This document shows positions 8,374 through 16,568 of a DNA stretch of 64,000 nt, piece after piece. The notes beneath the pieces were generated by a model that was not told the origin of the DNA, did not search any database, and saw only the letters and a program-made list of their open reading frames with translations. Both the position numbers and the translations under genes were made by a program. The DNA comes from Anaerolineae bacterium. GTDB taxonomy: Bacteria > Chloroflexota > Anaerolineae > UBA4142 > SHND01. Where the stretch lies: positions 1 through 64,000 of the forward strand of contig JAJTXZ010000013.1 in the NCBI GenBank assembly GCA_021463195.1, written 5' to 3'. Position 1 is the stretch's first letter. The number at the start of each line of letters is the position of its first letter.

Positions 8374-9612
8374 ATGCGTGTTCTCATGCTCACGTCGTCC
8401 TATCCAAAATTTCGCGGCGATACGACGGCGCCTTTTATTGAATCCATCGCCACGCATATTGCCGCGCAAGGCGTGGAAACGCACGTCAGCTTGCCCGAGC
8501 ACCGCGAATTGAAACGCGGCGCGGTCGAGGACGGCGTGCATTTTTATCCATATCGGTACGCGCCGAAAAAAGAATGGACGCTCTGGGGTTACGCCGAAGC
8601 GCTGCGCGCGGACGTGAAATTGAAACGCGGCGTGTATGCGCTCGCGCCGTTAGCCATCGGTTCGTCCTTTCAAAAAATGATGCAGCTCACCGCGCGCGAA
8701 AAATTTGATGTCCTGCACGCGCATTGGGTTTTGCCGAACGCGCCCGCCGCCGTTCTCGTCGCGCGCGCGCGCAACTTGCCGCTCGTGATTTCGATGCATG
8801 GCAGTGATGTATTCATGGCAGAAAAAAATCGCGCGTTCGGTTCTATCGCGCGTTGGTGTTTCGACAATGCCGCGTGGCTGACCGCCTGCAGTGATGAATT
8901 GATGCAGCGCGCGCTGACGCTCGGCGCAGATGAAAATAAAACCGAGTTGATTCCATACGGCGCGGATGCAAAGGCGTTTCATGTCCAGCCGCAAGACGCG
9001 CAGCGCGTGCGCGCGCAGTTGCATTTGCGAAATGATGCCGTGATGATTCTGTCCGTCGGGCGCATGGTACACAAAAAGGGTTTTGAATTTCTCGTGCGCG
9101 CAATGCCGCAGATTTTACAGCGCGCGCCGAACGCGCATTTGGCGCTGGTTGGGTACGGCGATTTGCATGACGCCTTGAAGGCGCAAGCTCATTCACTTGG
9201 TTTGAACGGACATGTCACGTTTGCGGGTCGCGTGCCGCGTCAAGAGATTCCCGCGTATTTCGCGGCGGCGGATATTGTGAGCGTGCCTTCGGTGCGGGAT
9301 GACGCGGGCAATGTGGATGGCTTGCCGAATGTGGCGCTGGAGGCGATGGCGGCAGGCAAGGCGATTGTGGCGAGCAATATCGCGGGTTTTCCCGATGTGA
9401 TTGAGGATGGCGCGAGCGGTGTGCTGGTGCCAGAGAAAAACGCGGAAGCGTTGGCGGACGCGATTGTGCAGCTCGCGCGCGATGAAAATTTGCGCGCGAG
9501 CTTGGGCGAACGCGCGCGCGCAAAAATTCGCGCGCAGTTGAATTGGGATACCGTCGCGCGGCGTTTTGTCGCGGGGTACGCGCGCGTCATACAACAAACA
9601 GGGAGCGAATAA
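8374..9612 (+). CDS. Family 4 glycosyltransferase
   Basis: GT-B-fold retaining glycosyltransferase, 412 residues, probably cytosolic and acting on a lipid-linked or capsular glycan. The N-terminal acceptor domain has MLTSSYPKFRGDTTAPF and DVLHAHWVLPNA. The C-terminal donor domain has LSVGRMVHKKGFEFLVRA, GYGDLHDALK and the EX7E-like stretch with GLPNVALEAMAAGKAIVASNIAGFPDVI. The ATG at 8374 is chosen because the sequence then begins with the expected beta strand; a GTG at 8341 would add 11 residues. Its stop overlaps the aldo/keto reductase start by one base (TAATG). Confidence 0.9.
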   Translation: MRVLMLTSSYPKFRGDTTAPFIESIATHIAAQGVETHVSLPEHRELKRGAVEDGVHFYPYRYAPKKEWTLWGYAEALRADVKLKRGVYALAPLAIGSSFQKMMQLTAREKFDVLHAHWVLPNAPAAVLVARARNLPLVISMHGSDVFMAEKNRAFGSIARWCFDNAAWLTACSDELMQRALTLGADENKTELIPYGADAKAFHVQPQDAQRVRAQLHLRNDAVMILSVGRMVHKKGFEFLVRAMPQILQRAPNAHLALVGYGDLHDALKAQAHSLGLNGHVTFAGRVPRQEIPAYFAAADIVSVPSVRDDAGNVDGLPNVALEAMAAGKAIVASNIAGFPDVIEDGASGVLVPEKNAEALADAIVQLARDENLRASLGERARAKIRAQLNWDTVARRFVAGYARVIQQTGSE

Positions 9613-10541
9613 TGCGTTATCGTTATTTGGGCGATTCTGGCACGCAAGTTTCGGTGGTGGGCGTCGGCTGCAATCGCATCGGTCGCACAGTAGATTTAGC
9701 TGGGGCTAAACAAATCGTTCGGCGCGCGCTGGATGAGGGCATTAATTTTTTCGATACGGCGAATATTTATGGCGATCCGCCCGGCAATTCGGAAACGCTG
9801 TTGGGCGATGCGTTCGCGGGACTGTGGGACCGCATCGTCGTCGCGACCAAAGTGCGTTCCAAAATGGGCGATGGCGTGAACGACAGCGGCGCGTCGCGCT
9901 ATCACATTATGCGCGGCGTCGAAGCGAGTTTGCGTCGTTTGAAAACCGACCACATTGATTTGTATTACATTCACGAATGGGACGCGCACACGCCGCTCGA
10001 AGAAACCTTGCGCGCGCTGGAAGATTTGGCGCGCGGCGGCAAAGTGCGTTATATCGGCGCGAGCAATTTTACGGGCTGGCAGTTGGCGCGCGCGCAAGCT
10101 ATCGCGGAACTGCGCGGTTGGAACGCGTTTGTGGTGTCGCAAGAAGAATATCACATGCTCCAGCGCGATTTAGAGCGCGAAGTATTGCCGTACGCGCGGT
10201 ACGCCAAACTGGGCATCGTGCCGTACTTTCCGCTGGCGGGCGGTTTGCTCACAGGCAAATATAAACGCGACGATGCCATCAGTCCAACGCGCGCCAATTA
10301 TGTGGCGCCGTTTCTTACGGATAAAAATTTCGAGCTGCTCGATCGTCTGGCGCAGTTCGCGGCAGCGCGCGAACATTCGCTCGGCGAGTTGGCGATTGCG
10401 TGGTTGCTCGCGGAACCGCAAGTCTGTTCGGTGATTTCGGGCGCGACGAACGCAGACCAGATTTTCGCGAATGCTCAAGCGAGCGACTGGATATTGAGCG
10501 CCGAAGAGATAAAAGAGACGCGCGCGATTTTGGAGGCGTAG
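9612..10541 (+). CDS. Aldo/keto reductase
   Basis: NADPH-dependent TIM-barrel oxidoreductase of 309 residues. Visible family blocks include FFDTANIYG (catalytic Asp and Tyr), VVATKV (catalytic Lys), DLYYIHEWD (catalytic His), GKVRYIGASNF and VISGATNADQI near the C-terminus. The YIHEW motif and overall pattern match the YajO/Tas-like branch acting on small aldehydes or ketones; the natural substrate is unknown. The ATG at 9612 overlaps the stop of the glycosyltransferase gene and has the ribosome site AGGGAG, so the two are co-translated. Confidence 0.92.
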   Translation: MRYRYLGDSGTQVSVVGVGCNRIGRTVDLAGAKQIVRRALDEGINFFDTANIYGDPPGNSETLLGDAFAGLWDRIVVATKVRSKMGDGVNDSGASRYHIMRGVEASLRRLKTDHIDLYYIHEWDAHTPLEETLRALEDLARGGKVRYIGASNFTGWQLARAQAIAELRGWNAFVVSQEEYHMLQRDLEREVLPYARYAKLGIVPYFPLAGGLLTGKYKRDDAISPTRANYVAPFLTDKNFELLDRLAQFAAAREHSLGELAIAWLLAEPQVCSVISGATNADQIFANAQASDWILSAEEIKETRAILEA

Positions 10542-10543
10542 GA

Positions 10544-10603
10544 GCAAAGCATTGACAGACGCGCCTATATGACGCGGCGCGAACGTGAATGTCAATGCTT
10601 TGC
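10544..10603. repeat. Arm-loop palindrome upstream of the transglutaminase-like gene
   Basis: Perfect 14-bp arms (gcaaagcattgaca at 10544-10557, tgtcaatgctttgc at 10590-10603) around a 32-nt loop. It starts 3 bp after the aldo/keto reductase stop and ends 14 bp before the next ATG, so it fills the entire gap. Confidence 0.65.
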
Positions 10604-10617
10604 CCGTACCCTTTGCC

Positions 10618-11766
10618 ATGAGCAAACTTAATCCCGTTTTCGCGCCGCCGCAGTTATCGCCGCAAGCGCAAATCGCGTATTACGTGAAACGCGTCGCGGC
10701 GCGCGTGCACCCCGCGTCGCTGGAAAAAATTCAAGCGCGCGCGCGCGCATTGGATTTGGATTTTACGGACGACGAAATTTTTATCATCGCCGCGCTGGAC
10801 AATCCGCGCCGCGTGCAGTGGTTTTTGGATAACGAAGTGTATTACAACAATGACCACGCGACGCTTGACCAAGAAGAGACCTCCATGTCGCCGCGCATGA
10901 CGCTGCGAACGGGTATGGCGCATTGTTTCGAGGGCGCGCTATTTGCGTACGCGGTGAATTATTTGCACGGTTTTGAGCCGCGCTGGATGCTGTTGGAAGG
11001 GACGCGCGATGTGGACCACAATCTCGTGGTATATCAAGACAAACACGCGGTGCGCTGGGGCTGTAACGCGCATTCGGGCTATCCGCATCTCGGCGGCCGC
11101 GACGCGGAATTTTTTACGCTGCGCGAAATCGCGGAAACGTATTATCCGCACTATTACAGCGGTTACACAAACAATCCGAATGATTTGACGCTCGTCGGTT
11201 TTTCGGAACCGATGGAGATCACAAAAAAATTTGGCGCGCAGTGGATGGCATCGCTCGAACCGTTGTGGGATATTTATTATTTGCTCGTGGATGATACGTG
11301 GACGTTTTATCGCCTGACGCCGCCGTATGGGGAACAGTACCGCGACGCGAGCGAAACGCATTCGTACATGTCCATTGACGCGCTGAAAAAGAAATGGATT
11401 GAGGTGCAGCCACAGCAGACCCCAAGGGTTTTTGCCGCGGATGCTTTGGGTGATACGGGCGCGTTGAAAACCCTTGGGGTCTCGACGCGCGTATTCGTCA
11501 ACGTCAATCATTTGCCGCCGCACGCGCAAACGTTGTGGCATCAATTTTGGCAAACGTTCGATCCCGCCGGACATTTGCCACGCGGGCGCGCCGCCGAACT
11601 CGAAGGCGAATTTTTCAAACTCACGGGGACCACGCCGATTGATTTGAATTTTAACGCGGAAGAGTTGGGCTATTTTTTGGAGAGAGGGTATCGGGTGGAA
11701 CAGTTGTTGACGCGCGATTCCGTCGTGAAACATCAAGCTGCTTGGCTTGAACGCACTGAAGGATGA
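10618..11766 (+). CDS. Transglutaminase-like cysteine protein with an in-frame palindromic insertion
   Basis: 382-residue soluble protein. Residues ~95-170 carry a transglutaminase/cysteine-protease-like arrangement: RTGMAHCFEGALFAYA with Cys103, then DVDHNLVVYQ with His134, followed by an Asp/Asn-rich segment. A catalytic role is inferred from this spacing. Codons at 11418-11481 coincide with a palindromic element encoding about 21 residues (TPRVFAADALGDTGALKTL) that lies between the conserved part and the C-terminal domain. The ATG at 10618 is preferred over the GTG at 10585, which lies inside the upstream palindrome. Confidence 0.6.
   Translation: MSKLNPVFAPPQLSPQAQIAYYVKRVAARVHPASLEKIQARARALDLDFTDDEIFIIAALDNPRRVQWFLDNEVYYNNDHATLDQEETSMSPRMTLRTGMAHCFEGALFAYAVNYLHGFEPRWMLLEGTRDVDHNLVVYQDKHAVRWGCNAHSGYPHLGGRDAEFFTLREIAETYYPHYYSGYTNNPNDLTLVGFSEPMEITKKFGAQWMASLEPLWDIYYLLVDDTWTFYRLTPPYGEQYRDASETHSYMSIDALKKKWIEVQPQQTPRVFAADALGDTGALKTLGVSTRVFVNVNHLPPHAQTLWHQFWQTFDPAGHLPRGRAAELEGEFFKLTGTTPIDLNFNAEELGYFLERGYRVEQLLTRDSVVKHQAAWLERTEG
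11418..11481. repeat. Palindromic element inside a coding sequence
   Basis: 15-bp perfect arms (gaccccaagggtttt at 11418-11432, complement at 11467-11481) with a 34-nt loop, entirely inside the transglutaminase-like gene and keeping its frame. The arm core ccccaagg recurs at 32359, 48895, 50694, 51590 and 63322. Confidence 0.75.
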
Positions 11767-11833
11767 AACGTCATTCGTCACCTGTGGTTTTAAATTTTCG
11801 CCGGTCTCTTTCAACTCAATCAAGGAGCATTCC

Positions 11834-12754
11834 ATGTTCGGCATTGGTTATTTCAAAGCTCAACCCACCGAGTATATTTTGCGCTATACGTCGGGGCGCG
11901 TGAGCAAACAGGGCGCGGGCATCGCCTTTTATTATTTGCAACACAACACGCAAATTGTCGCGGTGCCGACGAGCAGCCTTGACGGCAATTTTGTGTTCAA
12001 CGAAATCACCAGCAATTTTCAAGCTGTGACGGTGCAGGGACAATTCACGTATCGCATTGCGAATCCGGCGCACGCGGCGGCGCTGCTGAATTTCACGATT
12101 GATCCGCGCAAGCGAACGTACGTCTCTAATGACCCCGAACGCGTGCCGCAGCGTATCACCAACATTATTCAAATGGAAACGCGCGGCGAAATTCAAACGC
12201 GCTCGCTCGAGGAAACGCTGCGCCAGTACCAAGCCATGGCGGGCGCGGTGTTTCAACGCGTGCAGGATAAAAAACTGCTCGAACCGCTCGGCGTCGAATT
12301 GCTGAGCATTTATTTCATGTCCGCGAAACCGACGCCGGAAGTGGCAAAGGCGCTGGAAGCGGAATATCGCGAAACGCTGCTGCGAAAGGCGGACGAAGCG
12401 ATTTATGCGCGGCGCGCGGCGGCAGTCGAAGAAGAGCGCAAAATCAAAGAGAACGAGCTGAACACGCAAATCAGTTTGGAGCAACAGCGTCAGCAATTCA
12501 TCGAGCTGCAAGGCAAGAACGCCGAGCAAGAGGCGGATTATCGCGGCAAGGCGTTGGAAAAAGAGGCGGACTATCAAGCGCGCGCGCTTGCCAAACAACT
12601 CGAAGCGTATCAAGGACAAGACGCGCGGACCGTTTTGGCGGTGGCGCTGCGTGAACTCGGCGCGAACGCGGCCAAGGTGGGTAATTTGACCATCACTTCG
12701 GAGATGCTCGCGTCGCTGCTCAATCCGAAAACCGACGATGGCAGCGCTCGATAA
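11834..12754 (+). CDS. SPFH (stomatin/prohibitin-like) domain protein
   Basis: 306-residue protein. The N-terminal SPFH domain starts MFGIGYFKAQPTEYILRYTSGRV and contains VTVQGQFTYRIANPA and the paired RGEIQTRSLEE segment. From about residue 190 a charged coiled coil follows (EEERKIKENELNTQISLEQ). SPFH proteins form oligomers at membranes, but this one has no clear transmembrane segment. The ATG at 11834 follows an AAGGAG ribosome site. The gene overlaps the next one by 17 bp, so the SPFH protein and the NAD-kinase-like protein are likely made together. Confidence 0.82.
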   Translation: MFGIGYFKAQPTEYILRYTSGRVSKQGAGIAFYYLQHNTQIVAVPTSSLDGNFVFNEITSNFQAVTVQGQFTYRIANPAHAAALLNFTIDPRKRTYVSNDPERVPQRITNIIQMETRGEIQTRSLEETLRQYQAMAGAVFQRVQDKKLLEPLGVELLSIYFMSAKPTPEVAKALEAEYRETLLRKADEAIYARRAAAVEEERKIKENELNTQISLEQQRQQFIELQGKNAEQEADYRGKALEKEADYQARALAKQLEAYQGQDARTVLAVALRELGANAAKVGNLTITSEMLASLLNPKTDDGSAR

Positions 12755-13709
12755 AATCATCGTCATTACGAAAAAGACGGCGCTTGAAGAACTCATCGAG
12801 CGTTTTAACACGCGCGCTCAAGCGCAGTTTTATATCGAGCATCTCGGCGCGTCGTTCGCCGAATATGACGCCGCGCACGGCGCGTATTATCGCGCGCTCG
12901 ACGCGGTGCAGGACGCGCTGCCGCGCGGCGTGCGCGCGCAATTCATCGAGCGTTCCTTTCTCCCGACCTTTTTGTTTGGCCCCAACGATTTGGTCGTCAC
13001 GCTCGGACCCGACGGCTTGGTCGTCAACGCAGCCAAATATCTCACGACGCAGCCCATTCTCGCGTTGAATCCTGACCCGCGCCGCGTGGACGGCGTTCTC
13101 GTGCCGTTTCCGTACGACGGCGCGCGTGTGTTGTTCGCTAACGTTTTGCAAAACAAATTCACGCGCAAACGCATCTCGATGGCGCAAGCCGCGTTGAATG
13201 ACGGACAGACGCTGTACGCGGTTAACGATTTGTTCATCGGCGTGCGTACGCACACTTCGGCGCGCTATGAGCTGCGCTTTGGCGGCGCGCGCGAACAGCA
13301 ATCGTCGTCGGGCATCATCGTCTCGACGGGCGCGGGCTCGACGGGCTGGTACCGCTCGATTCTCACCGGCGCGGCGGGGGTGATGGAATATTTCACGGAT
13401 GCGCCCGAAGTGAAAGCGGCGCGCGCAGAATATCGTTTCGATTGGGAGGCGGATTATTTATATTTCGCCGTGCGCGAGCCGTTTATCAGCAAAACGTCGT
13501 CGGCGCAAATGAGTTTCGGACGCATTGAAAAAAATCAAACGCTTGACCTCGTTTCCGAAATGCCGCAAAATGGCGTGATTTTCAGCGACGGCGTCGAGGC
13601 GGATTATTTGAAATTCAACAGCGGCGCGCTGGCGCAAATCGGATTGGCGGAAAAAAAAGTGAATTTGATCGTGAACGTGGAGAATATCGCGGCGCCCAAG
13701 TCGCTTTGA
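12738..13709 (+). CDS. NAD-kinase-like / diacylglycerol-kinase-fold protein
   Basis: 323 residues resembling the ATP-NAD kinase fold: a Rossmann-like N-terminal half ending in VVTLGPDGLVVNAAKYL, where NAD kinases have GGDGT, and a C-terminal beta-rich half with SSGIIVSTGAGSTGW, which matches the NAD-binding SxxxxSTPTGSTAY-type motif loosely. The first Gly of the GGDG motif is replaced by Gly-Pro, so catalytic competence is doubtful and it may be a divergent paralogue. The start ATG lies inside the upstream SPFH gene. A regulatory or protective role linked to the SPFH protein is only inferred from the overlap. Confidence 0.66.
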   Translation: MAALDKIIVITKKTALEELIERFNTRAQAQFYIEHLGASFAEYDAAHGAYYRALDAVQDALPRGVRAQFIERSFLPTFLFGPNDLVVTLGPDGLVVNAAKYLTTQPILALNPDPRRVDGVLVPFPYDGARVLFANVLQNKFTRKRISMAQAALNDGQTLYAVNDLFIGVRTHTSARYELRFGGAREQQSSSGIIVSTGAGSTGWYRSILTGAAGVMEYFTDAPEVKAARAEYRFDWEADYLYFAVREPFISKTSSAQMSFGRIEKNQTLDLVSEMPQNGVIFSDGVEADYLKFNSGALAQIGLAEKKVNLIVNVENIAAPKSL

Positions 13710-13853
13710 GCGCGCAAAGATTAAGGTTGCGTTTTGGCTGGTTAATCCTGTAAATCCAATTTTTTATTGACGGCGATTGCCAAGGCAAAAACCTCTATTA
13801 TATTTGAGAGCGTACAAGTATAACGGAGGTTTTTCTCTGCGCCGTGTTTTTGA

Positions 13854-15248
13854 TTATGGTGAGGAAGGGCGATAATAAAAAAGGCGTTGCCTTGCCGGGC
13901 TGCACCCATACGCATTGCATGCCGATACACTCCACGCAAAACGATGATTGTAACTTGGCACGCGCTTGATCCATTTGTGCGGTCGCTTGGCGCGCAGCGT
14001 AAAATGTTGATACGGTTCATTCGTGTCAGAGACTTGCACATGATAAACTGTTGTACTCACTACCCGCCGCCAGCGAAATTCAATCGGGAGTGTCGTAAAG
14101 GTTGTTTTGTTCGGCGTCACCAACTTCGGCGTGTCCGGAATCGCTGGTATTTCGTTACAAGGCAAGCTCCCATAAAGCGCCAATGTTTGATAGACGCCAT
14201 CAATTTGCCAATTGCCAACTGCCCACACCTCTGTATTCGATACGACTGAAACCGAGTACAAAATATCATCTGCTTCCGGAAGGAAGGGGACAGTTTGGAT
14301 ACGCCATGTTGCGCCATCCCAGTGCTGAATCAACGGATTTTCAGGTTGCCAAGAAGGATAGAAGCTGTGCGCGGAACCAACTGCCCAAACATCGTCAACA
14401 GTACGTACATCAATTCCATAAAAATTGTCATTGCCTGTGCTATCACCATATACATGAGGAATGGTAATATATCTCCACGCGGTCCCATCCCACTTTTCGA
14501 CTGACGCACGCCACGATGCACTTCCGGCTACCCATAAGGTGCCATCCGCAGAGCCATCTATTGCCCTCAAAAAGACATAGCCAGCATAGTCATCGGGCAC
14601 GCTCTTCCATTCCGAGCCATTCCAATGCTTGACAATTGGATAGACGCCTACCGAGCCGGGTGTAAAGTAACCAACAATCCACACATCATTATCCGACACT
14701 GCATGAATATCTTCAAGATTGGGGTTGGGCAGCCCCGACACATCCGGTGAGGACACAAATGTCCATGCAGTCCCATCCCAATGCAATACCGATTTGTCCT
14801 GACCCAACGCCCAGATATTGTCACTTGCCAAAGCAGACATTTTAGCAATTGCAGCAGGCGTAGTAATCGCCTGCCACATTGTACCATCCCAATGCAACGG
14901 ATTTGTACCACCTCCCGTCCAAATGTCATTCGGCGCGATAACTAGAATATCCACGATCCCGCCCACATCCGGCGTTATCACTTGCGACCACACAACACCA
15001 TCCCAATGAAGCATCAAGGTATGATAATTGCTGTTCTCTAGGTAGGTTCCGGCTGCCCAGACATCATTCGATGCCACCGCCGAGACCGCTCTCAACGTAT
15101 TCAACTCGGTCCCCACGTTCGGTGTCGATACTACTTGCCACGTCAACGGACACGCCGTTGTATTTGACTGCGCCATTGTGGGGTGAGCGGAAAAAACAGA
15201 GAGCCAGCACAACACTGCAATGAGACAACAAATTCGCAAGTATTTCAT
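13854..15248 (-). CDS. Secreted repeat protein with beta-propeller-like DVWAVG/HWDG repeats
   Basis: 464-residue exported protein. Signal peptide MKYLRICCLIAVLCWLSVF with a likely cut after TMAQ. The body is made of ~50-residue repeats, each with a NDVWAVG-type strand and an LxHWDGTxW strand, as in beta-propeller or Kelch-like folds. The last ~90 residues resemble an Ig/fibronectin-type domain ending in FAWSVSACNAYGCSPA. Function unknown; adhesion or ligand binding is typical of such proteins. The base composition is visibly more AT-rich and less CGCG-rich than the neighbours. The ATG at 15248 is chosen because the signal peptide starts there. Confidence 0.7.
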   Translation of the reverse strand: MKYLRICCLIAVLCWLSVFSAHPTMAQSNTTACPLTWQVVSTPNVGTELNTLRAVSAVASNDVWAAGTYLENSNYHTLMLHWDGVVWSQVITPDVGGIVDILVIAPNDIWTGGGTNPLHWDGTMWQAITTPAAIAKMSALASDNIWALGQDKSVLHWDGTAWTFVSSPDVSGLPNPNLEDIHAVSDNDVWIVGYFTPGSVGVYPIVKHWNGSEWKSVPDDYAGYVFLRAIDGSADGTLWVAGSASWRASVEKWDGTAWRYITIPHVYGDSTGNDNFYGIDVRTVDDVWAVGSAHSFYPSWQPENPLIQHWDGATWRIQTVPFLPEADDILYSVSVVSNTEVWAVGNWQIDGVYQTLALYGSLPCNEIPAIPDTPKLVTPNKTTFTTLPIEFRWRRVVSTTVYHVQVSDTNEPYQHFTLRAKRPHKWIKRVPSYNHRFAWSVSACNAYGCSPARQRLFYYRPSSP

Positions 15249-15349
15249 TGTAGACACCTTTATGTTAATTATACCGCACAAACTATCGCAGTGAGAGATG
15301 ATTTTTCATCGTGCCTGTTCCAGAAATTGAGTGGCTGCCCCAAAAATAA

Positions 15350-15976
15350 TTATTTGATTTTTATTTTCCCCCCACTCGCCACCCATAACGCCTGCCCCAC
15401 CTCTTGCGCGTTCCAATGCCCTTTGCATTTTTTCAATGCGCGCGCTTTTTCGCGTAACGCCCCCGCGTATTTCCAATAATACGATGCGGTGAACGCGACT
15501 TTGCCCAGTCCATCTATTTGTTTTGCAATCCATTCGTCAAAGAACGGATACAAGTCAGGACGAAACGCGGCAAGCGCGGCGGACGCGGTAGCAGGACCCA
15601 CGCCGTCGAGTTCTGAAAAAATTTGAATCGGACGTTTGTATTCTTTCGACGCGGTGGGAATCTCTGTGTCCAAATCGCGCGCAGCCGCGAACGCGTCGCG
15701 CGCGTGTTGTTCAATCACGCGCGCGCCCGTTTCCGCGATGCGAAGGCGGTTGGATTCGCGCCAATCGCCGCGCTTCATCTTCCAGCGCAGAATTTCCAAA
15801 AATTCTTCTTTGGTCACGTACGCAGGATTGCGCGACGCGAGCCGCGCGGGCAGTTCCTTTTGATACCACGCGTCCAATTCCGCGAGTTGATTCACCTTGT
15901 GCGCGAGAATGAGCGCGTCGTACTCTGCGCGCGCTGCTTTCCACTTTTTGCAATCGTCAGATGTAAACAATCCCAT
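15350..15976 (-). CDS. Helix-hairpin-helix-like hypothetical protein
   Basis: 208-residue soluble, helical protein with no signal peptide. Residues ~125-150 read IFSELDGVGPATASAALAAFRPDLYPFFDEW, which has the LxGVGPxTA hairpin and following Asp typical of helix-hairpin-helix DNA-glycosylase-like folds. A lysine/aspartate catalytic arrangement cannot be confirmed by eye, so DNA repair activity is only a possibility. The N-terminal half is rich in Trp, Lys and Glu. It stands alone on the minus strand between the secreted repeat protein and the rhodanese gene. Confidence 0.58.
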   Translation of the reverse strand: MGLFTSDDCKKWKAARAEYDALILAHKVNQLAELDAWYQKELPARLASRNPAYVTKEEFLEILRWKMKRGDWRESNRLRIAETGARVIEQHARDAFAAARDLDTEIPTASKEYKRPIQIFSELDGVGPATASAALAAFRPDLYPFFDEWIAKQIDGLGKVAFTASYYWKYAGALREKARALKKCKGHWNAQEVGQALWVASGGKIKIK

Positions 15977-15988
15977 TAGTTTATTGTG

Positions 15989-16029
15989 GACAGGATTAAC
16001 AGGATTGAAAGAATCTTGTTAATCCTGTC
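15989..16029. repeat. Palindromic repeat between two minus-strand genes
   Basis: 13-bp perfect arms gacaggattaaca (15989-16001) and tgttaatcctgtc (16017-16029) around a 15-nt interior that is itself partly palindromic. It fills most of the gap between the two genes. A remnant of the same word (taatcctgtaaatcc) is seen at about 13744-13758. Confidence 0.65.
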
Positions 16030-16035
16030 GAAAAA

Positions 16036-16479
16036 CTATTTCTTGACGACCAACGGAAAACCCGCGCTTTCCCATGCGACCATGCCGCCAGCGAGATTGT
16101 ACAAATTGGTATATCCTTTTTTCACCAACTCCTTTGCCGCAAGCGTACTCATGCGGTCCGAGCGACAATACAAAACAATTTTCGCGTTTTTGTCGGCGGG
16201 CAATTTACCGAGATTTTCGTCGAGCGCGTCGTACGGCACAAACGCGTCGGTCGGTTCGATTTCGCCTTCGTAGGGAATGTGCGTGTTGATGAATTGAAAA
16301 TCTTTATGCGCCAACATGGTTTTTAATTCTTGCGGTGAAATGTTGGTGAACGCGCCGCCGTCCGTTTGAACTGTGACGCCAATACCATCCTTGGACGCGG
16401 CGGGGGCGGCGGCGCCGCCGCATGCGTACAAGAATGGCGCGGCGAGAAAGAGTACGAGCAAAATCAGAATGTGTTTCAT
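16036..16479 (-). CDS. Rhodanese-like lipoprotein
   Basis: 147-residue protein from the ATG at 16479: lipoprotein signal with lipobox LYAC at Cys20, a short Ala-rich linker, then a single rhodanese domain. The active-site loop is YCRSDRMS with the candidate sulfur-carrying Cys105 and the closing Arg of the CxxxxR pattern. Rhodaneses transfer sulfane sulfur; an envelope-anchored one would act outside the cytoplasmic membrane. The RBS AGGAAAA lies just upstream of this ATG, which rules out the longer open frame to 16557. It is divergent from the YidE-like transporter. Confidence 0.86.
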   Translation of the reverse strand: MKHILILLVLFLAAPFLYACGGAAAPAASKDGIGVTVQTDGGAFTNISPQELKTMLAHKDFQFINTHIPYEGEIEPTDAFVPYDALDENLGKLPADKNAKIVLYCRSDRMSTLAAKELVKKGYTNLYNLAGGMVAWESAGFPLVVKK

Positions 16480-16509
16480 TATTTTTTCCTCTTGACGTGA
16501 AATGTATTT

Positions 16510-16551
16510 TATAATGTTCGCATCGCAAGCGTATCGAACATTCGTATTGTA
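16510..16551. promoter_or_regulatory. Divergent promoters flanking an inverted repeat
   Basis: A plus-strand TATAAT (16510-16515) and a minus-strand TACAAT (16546-16551) flank and overlap an 8-bp inverted repeat aatgttcg/cgaacatt (16513-16520, 16535-16542). The position would let one regulator control both the rhodanese lipoprotein and the transporter. No regulator gene is adjacent. Confidence 0.42.
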
Positions 16552-16568
16552 ACGCAAATGAGCGCCGC

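Noticed and set aside
12738-13709. Assignment as a genuine NAD kinase (nadK)
   Set aside because: The GGDG motif is altered and the rest matches only loosely, so the gene symbol was withheld.
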